From: Silurus meridionalis
Lineage: Eukaryota > Chordata > Actinopteri > Siluriformes > Siluridae
Length of the DNA: 64,000 nt
NCBI RefSeq assembly: GCF_014805685.1
Contig: NC_060902.1
Coordinates: 3,218,786 to 3,282,785 of the forward strand
Reading direction: 5' to 3'
A program made the translations under genes and the position numbers. Under the pieces are notes generated by a model. The model saw nothing but the letters and a program-made list of their open reading frames with translations. It made no database searches and had not been told where the DNA came from. Of this stretch, positions 56,600 to 64,000 are shown piece by piece. The stretch's first letter is position 1; each line of letters begins with the position of its first letter.

Positions 56600-57510
56600 A
56601 ACATATGTATAGAAATATGACATACATTTAAAATGTTAGATATGTCTATTGTATGTACAAGAGACTGTACTGTGCACAGATGGTTTACAGATACATATGA
56701 GATAATCTAGGATATGATAAGAATGTACAGATTTGGAGTTATGGAGTAATGATTAATGTAAGGAAAATCAGTAGAACATTAGTGAGCAATCAGTGTCCTA
56801 ACAGTGTAGAGTTCATGGTTGTTGGATTAAATATGGCCCTGAAACTGCTGGTTCTGGTTCGAATGTTCCTGTATCTCCTCCTGGATGTAAGGAAGTTAAA
56901 CAGTTTGTGACTGGGATGTGAGGAGTCCCTGATGATGCTGTGTGAAGGTTTTCAGTGGCAGGTAGTTTGTTACCAGTGATGTCTTTCCACCAGACTTTGC
57001 AGGGCTTTCGGTTAACACACAGTGGAGCTGCCATTCTGCGTTATAATGGAGTTGGACACAGAAATTGGTCAAACCTTTGTGGACACCTGACAGTCACACT
57101 CGTCTTCTTTTCTCGTAAATCTGGAAGGGGATGTTATACAAACAATTATAGGTATGAATAGTCTGGCATCTGCATACTTTTGGGTATAGTGTATGTCTCA
57201 TAAAATGACAATAAATCTGCACATTGATTATTCTTTAGTAAGCTCTTTATCCTGGTGAGAAAATTATCATGTCCAACTGTCCATTGCAGAGCAACACGTA
57301 TTCACACATCCATTCATTCCTAGCAACACTTTCAGAATGCCAGTCCACATACTGGCATGGTTTGGACCAAAAGAGGTTCATATTTACTAATGAACTTGCT
57401 AAAATGAATTCTGGCAAAATGTATGTCAACAGTCACATCGGTTTATCTACACTATACATATGGTAGGTGGACCTAATAAAAAGACAAAGACGAATAAAGA
57501 CACCGACGCG
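56600..57510. other. intergenic with repeat remnants
   Basis: Includes 56815-57010, which resembles a dispersed fish repeat, and a probable Tc1-like scrap at about 57060-57200 (CCTTTGTGGACACCTGACAG, TTTTGGGTATAGTGTATG). No gene recognised. Confidence 0.4.
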
Positions 57511-57514
57511 TGAC

Positions 57515-58944
57515 GTGAACGAGCTGCTGGTTTTATTGAACTCAACAGAAATGGTGGGGACAATAAATACTCCACATCAATACACAATAGCCCATTTTAT
57601 ATATGTGTAAATGCAAAAAAATGGACAGGCTCTATCCCCCTCATTTTTATATAATTACTATCTGCGGTATCGTCTACATTTATACGATTGTGGTACTGAA
57701 ATGTTTCGAGCCACATGCTGTATGTTACAACTTGAAGTTGCTTCCATTGTGCTTCAATGGTTGTAGATAAAATGCAAGTAGCTTATAAGAGGTTTCGATC
57801 CGTCTCACTGTCCAAGGCTCAGCTTAAATGCATTCACTTAAAAAGACTTCATTTCCTTTTTTAAAAATAAGTTACAAAACCCGGATTAAACATACAAATT
57901 GCACACAAAAAGAAGCGAAAACACAATTATTTTTAAACACATCGCCCAGAAAGAGTGCCAGTAAACAAATATTACATCGTCCTCTAAACCTTTAAGGGAT
58001 TTCATCACACTTGGGTTGTTACATACTGCATAGGAACGGTTACTCTGCGTACGTCAGTCGGATACAGGACCAGGGAAAACGTTTGGACAAACCTAATCAT
58101 AGAAGGTCATTTCTTTCGCATTTTGGAATAACAGTCGATGAATGCAATTATGCAATAAACTAGAAACATATTCCAGAGCGCTCAAAGTAGTCCTGATAAG
58201 ATTTTCATACTCATAGCTTCCTAAGAAACCACCCAAAGGCTGCTTTTTTGCAAATCCAAAGTAAATTAAAATAAGCATCACGATGCGACCTTGAGCCTTC
58301 AGAAGGCGAATATTTAATCTGATGAATAAAATACATTCAAATCCGTTGTGTCCTGACATCTGACTGGTCCTGTAAAGACAGTACATTTCATATTTATTCA
58401 TTTTATATTTTTGTTTAAAGAGACTGAAAATGTTTAATTATCGAGATCAAAGTTCTAAGTATAGCACTTATATATTAAAGTCTAATACATTTTTGTACTC
58501 ATAATGATTTATACACTGCGTGTAAATGAAGTGTAATAAAGCATCCTTACTGTATATTATTGATCCAGAGTCTCACCAGGAGGTTATATGCTTATGGGAG
58601 ACAGAGGATATAAATTCAAAAGTACACTGTGCTAATTTGAACGAAATCAGAAATCTGAGGTCCTTCAGATCCTGATTTCTTGGGATTTGTCTCAAGAAAA
58701 AAAAAAAAATCGATATATCTAATCGTAGATACAAATCGGGGAATCTCCAATTGGAATCCTACAGGAATCCGCTCTTTCTGTTCTACCACAATATTACGAG
58801 TGTAGTAGTACAGTCAGAAGCGAAAGAGAAACCGCTCGATGTCTCCAAACCTGCTCCGGCACGTTCGCTCGTACAGGCTTGAGAGCTCAGAGTCGCTGAA
58901 CAGTCCGTCTCTGTGCTTGGAGGTGACTGATGGATTCTGAAGGT
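57515..58944 (-). other. probable 3' UTR of the ATP6AP1-like gene
   Basis: Minus-strand AATAAA at 57532-57537 (TTTATT on plus), with no other gene between it and the stop at 58945. A 1.4-kb 3' UTR is inferred from position only; transcript data would be needed to confirm it. Confidence 0.45.
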
Positions 58945-61900
58945 CTACAGGTTGTTCTTGTCAGTGTTCTCGGCTTCTGTGCTTCTGGGGAAGTAGACGG
59001 TGGTCTTGTGCTCTTCGTAGCGGTCGATGTGCTTAAGGTGGACTACCATGTGCAGGGCATAGGCGAGGACAAGCAGCAGTATCAGCGACGTGATGAGACC
59101 CATGAGGATGGCCGGAGTGAAGAAGGTGGCGCAGTCGGTCGCTGAAGAGAACTTGTTCGAGTGGACGTTGAACGCTTGAATCTGGCGGTAAGGTAGGTGT
59201 GTGAGATGATATGATGATATCATTATTTTGTGAATATAACATTACGAAATGATTGTGGGGAAATCAAAAAATGGCAATAAAATCAAAACAAAAATGTATG
59301 ATTGCATGAGAAAATGTTTCATTTCTAAATATTATGGGCTGTTTTGGGTATATACATGTCCCAATTTCCCCAAAAGGTGTAGAACTGTCCATTCAGGAAG
59401 ACATTTAATGCTATATGAGTTGATATCAAAAAGTTTCGAGACTTGCTCTGTTTCTAAGAAAGCGCTTCATTTATCTACGTTTACACGCTATAACCTTTAA
59501 AAGAGTCCCCTTGCACAGCGTTCCTGACTCTTCTGGAATGTGCCCTCAAAGTCTTTTTTTTGGAAGCGTGTCAAGCACCTTGTTGTCAAAACGGCAACCT
59601 TTGACCTGGATCTTCATCTTCGGGCTAGGTACCAGCAGAATAGCTCCAGTTGCACAGCTCCAGATGTACATAGGACGATGACTTTTGGCCTTGTGCTGCC
59701 ATCTGTTGGCGTGTTACAAAACTAGTCTCGAAACTTTTCGATACCACCTCGTATTATGAGTTTAGTCCTTGTGTCTTTGTGTTCACTCCCATTAACCTTC
59801 CCTTCAGGGCTCACCTGGAAGTCGGTGAAGGTGATGTGCCAGTGTGCTGCGTTGTCCGTGACAGAGCTAGGTACCAGCAGCGTGTCGTATTTCTGCAGGC
59901 TGCTAACGTGCTGGCAGTGGTACGAGTTGGTAGAGGGTGCGTACACGTCTGTGGCGTTAAACGTGGCCTCGTGCGTCCAGTTGTAGTGGATGTGGACGCT
60001 GTCCAGAGTAAACCAGTTCTGTCCCGCCGATTCGTAGAATGTGTTGGACATCTGCAGTCTGTCGAAAGCAGGACAACAAGGTGAGATCTGGTTTATTTCG
60101 CATGAAGGAGGTTCAAGTAATTAGATCAGTACTGACCTGATGGCAAGTCCTCGGATCTCCTCCACGTCTCCAAATCGTATGTTGAGTCTTGTGAGTAATA
60201 CAAAAAAGCAGTTATGTTTCTGGGCTCGAAATATGCACAATATAAACTAAAAGTTTTGGGACATCTGACATCTGACAGAAATCGCTTGTATGATGTGCAC
60301 GAGAGACTAAATGATGTGAAGGTTGAACAAGTAGTTAATTTTTGATCTGGAAAAAAAAAAAACACTGAAAGCAACTGAGAAAACCTGTAACACCCACAAA
60401 ATCTAGTGGAACATCTTCCCAGAAGTGTGGAGGATATTATAGCAGCAACTGGGGATCAGGTGTCCACAGATATTTGTCCATATAGAGTAGTTCGGTGTTA
60501 ATTTAACATAGATTTCCTTTCAAAGAATAAAAATTATGTCTAAACCCAGGAAATGAGATGTATTGCCTGTACAATGATATTGTTTTTGCAGTATTTTCTC
60601 AGTAATATTTATTACTCCTGTACAATTTCTGTACAATGAATCGTGTCTCATTTGTAACTTACATGGCCTTGTCCTTGCTGCAGAAGGAGCCTCTGGTGTC
60701 CACTATTGCGTCAGGGCCAAACACTCTCTGTGTGAGGTCCACTAGTGTGTGATTTCTGTACCTGATGGCCAGTTTCCGAGCTCTAAACAAGATGCATGTT
60801 TTCCCGTTGTAAACTACGTTCAGAGGCGAATAGGGCATGATTCCTCCATACTGCAGCAACTTTCTCCTGCTGAGCTGAGGCCTCCAGTCATGTGGCTGGA
60901 ACAGAGCAGGAGATTCAAAAGCATGTCGATTACGTCCAGTGTATTTACTCAACCCGAAACACGTAATCTTGAACAACAGAATCTTGAGAAGGAGACGCTA
61001 CGTAGCAAATAATGAAAATTCAATAGCAGAAAAAGCTTTTCGGTCTCAAGTTTCAAGATCTCAAGATTTAGGATTTTATTTACAACCATAGTTATATACA
61101 GAACTTGCAGTGAAATGTAATCCTGATTGGCTGCTCTGAAAATTGATCAAATCTAATAGATAAAGTGGTAGTTATATTTAAATGTGCAAATGAAAAGTAC
61201 AAACTGTATAGAATGTAAGCATCTGCCTTATCAGATTTCATTTATTTGTTCAGAACTTACTATACACCGATCAGGCATAACATTATGACCACCTGCCTAA
61301 TATAGTGTTGGTCCTCTTTTGCTGCCAAAACAGTTTTCGAGCTACAGGGGTTCGGACCCCACGTGCCAGCCTTCGCTCCCCACATGCATCAATGAGCCTC
61401 GGCCTCCCATGACCCTGTCGCCGGTTCACCACTGTTCCTTTCTTGGACCACTTTTGATAGATACTGACCACTGCAGACCAGGAACATCCCACAAGAGTTT
61501 TGGAGATGCTCTGACTCAGTCGTCTAGACATAACAATATGGTCTTTGTCAGACTCACTCAAATCCTTACTCTTGCCCATTTTTCCAGCTTCTAACACATC
61601 AACTTTGAGGACAAAATGTTTACTTGCTGCCCAATAATATCCCACCCACTAACAGGTGCCATGATGAAGAAAGAGTGTTATTCATTTCACCGCTCAGAAT
61701 GTTATGCCTGATCGTGTAAACGTCACTGTGTGGATGAAAACTGAAATGATAAGGTGGATGCTGGACAACACGAATAAAATTTTCCATTATGTCCCATAAA
61801 ATAAAGAGGCAGGGTTTAAAAAATCAAATGCAGGATCCAGGTCTCTGTGTTAAAAAAAACTAAATATAGTACACCAGAGCGTCGGAGGTTCTGCAAATGA

Positions 61901-62534
61901 CAGTATGATAGTAATTACATTAGATTATGAGTTTAGATTAGATTATTAATGGTCTAATTTAAAGCGAGGTAAGTCTTTAATTACAAAATAATAACTACAT
62001 TATTGCTAATCACATCTTCAGATTGGGATTTTCTTCTTCAAGAACATAATATTCATCGCTTTTTGAGTCCAGACAAACCCAGATACGAGTGAAAACCTGC
62101 CTCTGTAATCCGTCTTCCTGAGCCACAGCGCAGCCCGTGTGGAATTGGATTGATCTGGCATGGAGGAAAAGCTCAAGGTCACACTGATGTGTTGGCAGAC
62201 GAGGCCACACCTCACCTGCAATGGCAGTCTCATCTCATCTGCTGTGAACAACGAGCCGTGATCATATGAGACTCTTCGTCTCTCACGACCGAATCCATCT
62301 GAGGGGAAAAAACAAAAAGTGTGTTTTTATTCCCGGCTATAAATTTGTAAAAAGAAGAAGGTTGTTCAGTAGGCTAATGCAAGCACTTACATAGTGATTT
62401 TCAGGTATTTATATGTTATGCAATAACATGCTAATAAAATCAAAGTGTGAAAGGGAAAAAATAGACTAAATCCCAGCATTCCGAATGACTCACTTTCTCT
62501 GATATGGCTGTCTTGTGGTGCTGCTTCGTCCGAA
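58945..62534 (-). CDS. V-ATPase accessory protein ATP6AP1-like, 3' part (six exons)
   Basis: Resembles ATP6AP1 (Ac45), the single-pass luminal glycoprotein that assembles with the V-ATPase Vo sector. Exons visible: 62494-62534, 62216-62298, 60663-60895, 60137-60187, 59815-60058, 58945-59181, with consistent phases, about 296 codons. Features in order: a basic [13 protein letters not shown] site that fits furin-type processing; the luminal core ([19 protein letters not shown], then [83 protein letters not shown]); then [20 protein letters not shown] leading into one transmembrane helix ([20 protein letters not shown]); then a short cytosolic tail ending DKNNL. The tail differs from canonical ATP6AP1, so it may be an ATP6AP1L-type paralogue. 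Signal peptide and N-terminal exons lie beyond the right edge. Confidence 0.85.
59182..59814 (-). other. ATP6AP1-like last intron
   Basis: No exon seen. Contains AAGTTTCGAGACTTG near 59432 and CTAGTCTCGAAACTTTTCGA near 59722, an inverted pair about 290 bp apart, suggesting a small inserted element. Confidence 0.45.
60385..60488 (+). mobile_element. Tc1-like fragment (family A), 3' end
   Basis: AAAATCTAGTGGAACATCTT, CCCAGAAGTGTGGAGG and the end CAGGTGTCCACAGATATTTG then TCCATATAGAG. In an intron of the ATP6AP1-like gene. Confidence 0.7.
61266..61718 (-). mobile_element. Tc1-like deletion derivative (family B) with open DNA-binding frame
   Basis: Inverted ends ACCGATCAGGCATAACATTA and TGTTATGCCTGATCGTGTA. 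On the minus strand, 61645-61283 is open for 120 codons and includes [39 protein letters not shown] and [17 protein letters not shown]. These cover the first helix-turn-helix and the GRPR-type motif of a Tc1 transposase. It then jumps over the whole DDE domain to the right end. About 450 bp long. Confidence 0.88.
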
Positions 62535-63085
62535 CTGTGATAAATACAATAGATTACAGACGTGAGTTTAAGGTCTAAAATATAATATTTTCCATATACA
62601 GTACATCTATCTAATCCACTTTAATGCAGTCTCATGAAGTTTTTCCCTTTGCTCTCCCATTTTTTCTCAATAGTAACACAAGTATCTGATTAAACAACCT
62701 AATCTCTGCTCTCATGCCCGATAAGATGAGTTTAGCCCAGAGACACTGGAGAATCTGATTAAGAGGGTGGCGGTATGAGGACATAGGCCGTGTTAAGGCT
62801 TGACCTCCTGTCCCGAGAGCATCAAAAATCAGCAAGCGATGTCAGAAAAGCAGCTTGTGAGGATGAGAGCAGTAGCTGAGCTGCTCACTTAATGCAAATG
62901 TAGTGCATGTGTCAGCTTAATACGGTGAGTATTTCACTCCGATCGCAGGGCCATAGACATGTCTGGTTATATGATACAACATTATATTGAATATTGTTAC
63001 CAAAGAATTGTTAATAATTATAGAACTTTGGTTTGGTGAGAAAGACTATAGGAACTTCGTAATTTGATTGATTCATGGTGCTACA
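62535..63085. other. upstream intron of the ATP6AP1-like gene, nothing recognised
   Basis: No further exon of the gene could be identified before the repeats; the next exon is presumably outside the window. Confidence 0.45.
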
Positions 63086-63087
63086 AC

Positions 63088-63248
<161 letters not shown>

Positions 63249-63349
63249 GTCAGCTGACTACCTGAATATACTGAATGACCAGATTATTTCATCAATTGAT
63301 TTTTTCTTCCCTGGTTGCTCGGCCATATTCCAAGATGACAAGACAATGC

Positions 63350-63665
63350 CAGGATTCATCAGGATTCACTCATGAAAGAGTGGATCAGGGAGCATGAGAC
63401 ATCATTTTCACACATGGATTTGCCACCACAGAGTCCAGACCCTAACCCCTATTGAGAATCTTTGGGATGTGCTGGTGAAGACTTTGCGCAGCGGGCCGAT
63501 CAATACAAGTTCATGGTGAAAATTACTGCAACTCTGGACGTTGGAAAAAATGTTGTGACATTGCAAAAGTTTATCGAAACGATGCCAAGGCGAATGCATG
63601 CCGTAATCAAAGCTGAGGGTGGTCCAACAAAATATTAGTGTGGGTGACTTTTTTTTTGATTGGCA
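63350..63665 (+). pseudogene. Tc1-like transposase C-terminal fragment
   Basis: Contains the words [12 protein letters not shown], then (after a frame change) ESLGC, and [20 protein letters not shown], ending at a TGGGTGACTTTTTTTTTGAT terminus. This is the third catalytic region (S-P-D-L-N-P-I-E) and the C-terminus of a Tc1 transposase. Only the 3' end remains. Confidence 0.8.
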
Positions 63666-63722
63666 GTATATGTATGTATGTAAGTATGTAGATAGACTGA
63701 TAGATTGATGGATACATACAAA

Positions 63723-63814
63723 CATGGATGGATGGATGGATGGATGGATGGATGGATGGATGGATGGATGGATGGATGGATGGATGGATGGATGGATGGA
63801 TGGATGGATGGATG

Positions 63815-63877
<63 letters not shown>

Positions 63878-63897
63878 CGATCGATCGATCGATCGAT
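63723..63897. repeat. (GGAT)n(AGAT)n(GATC)n compound microsatellite
   Basis: About 23 GGAT units, 15 AGAT units and 5 GATC units. The Ile-His-Pro-Ser frames over it are artefacts. Confidence 0.97.
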
Positions 63898-64000
63898 CTG
63901 ACCAATTGTCTATAGTAACTGTGAATAACCACACTTAACAACCACGTGAGCAGAAAAGCATCTCAGAAAAACAACATGTCAAACCCTGAGACAAATGGAC

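Noticed and set aside
63408..63941. 177-codon minus frame of Ile-Asp-Arg-Ser and His-Pro-Ser repeats
   Set aside because: Translation of the (GATA)n/(GGAT)n microsatellite plus an antisense Tc1 fragment.

Overview
The window looks like nuclear DNA of a teleost fish, possibly a catfish or another ostariophysan (weak inference). It holds multi-exon genes with GT-AG introns, very long (AT)n and (CA)n tracts, a tRNA-derived SINE, and many decayed Tc1/mariner copies. No bacterial, plasmid or viral gene organisation was seen. The gene order slmap - dennd6a - arf genes - arf4 - pde12 matches, from memory, human 3p14.3 (SLMAP, DENND6A, ARF4, PDE12).

Layout. 1-4.9 kb: 5' end of slmap on the minus strand (promoter, probable non-coding exon, first coding exon with the start of the FHA domain). 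5.0-8.1 kb: intergenic, with Tc1 remnants. 8.3-30.25 kb: complete dennd6a on the plus strand, 20 coding exons, 601 codons, introns packed with Tc1-like derivatives. 30.25-33.6 kb: intergenic, with a hairpin MITE and a Tc1 derivative. 33.6-40.1 kb: two intact 180-residue ARF GTPase genes head to head (minus 36470-33625, plus 38389-40123). 41.6-42.75 kb: a third, broken copy in which exons 2-5 are missing and a truncated Tc1 element is joined to exon 6. 42.9-44.1 kb: a 306-bp sequence repeated three times. 44.1-46.9 kb: a 2.8-kb TGTAA/TGTAG satellite. 47.28-51.73 kb: orthodox arf4. 52.85-55.57 kb: pde12 on the minus strand, with an apparent one-base deletion in its last exon. 57.5-62.5 kb: the 3' part of an ATP6AP1-like V-ATPase accessory gene on the minus strand, whose 5' exons lie beyond the window.

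The genes share a membrane-traffic theme: ARF4 and the extra ARFs (Golgi/endosome coat recruitment), DENND6A (Rab14 exchange factor), ATP6AP1-like (V-ATPase assembly) and SLMAP (tail-anchored STRIPAK subunit). PDE12 is the mitochondrial exception. This is conserved synteny, not an operon.

The most novel part is the extra ARF cluster. The two intact copies share an ARF4-like exon plan but both carry isoleucine in place of Thr161 of the guanine-binding loop and valine in place of Lys73. They are driven by copies of one promoter module that has a TATA box, an IRF-core-like AAAGCGAAAG motif and a TGACGC bZIP-like site. This is unlike a housekeeping ARF promoter and suggests an inducible, fast-cycling ARF pair (inference).
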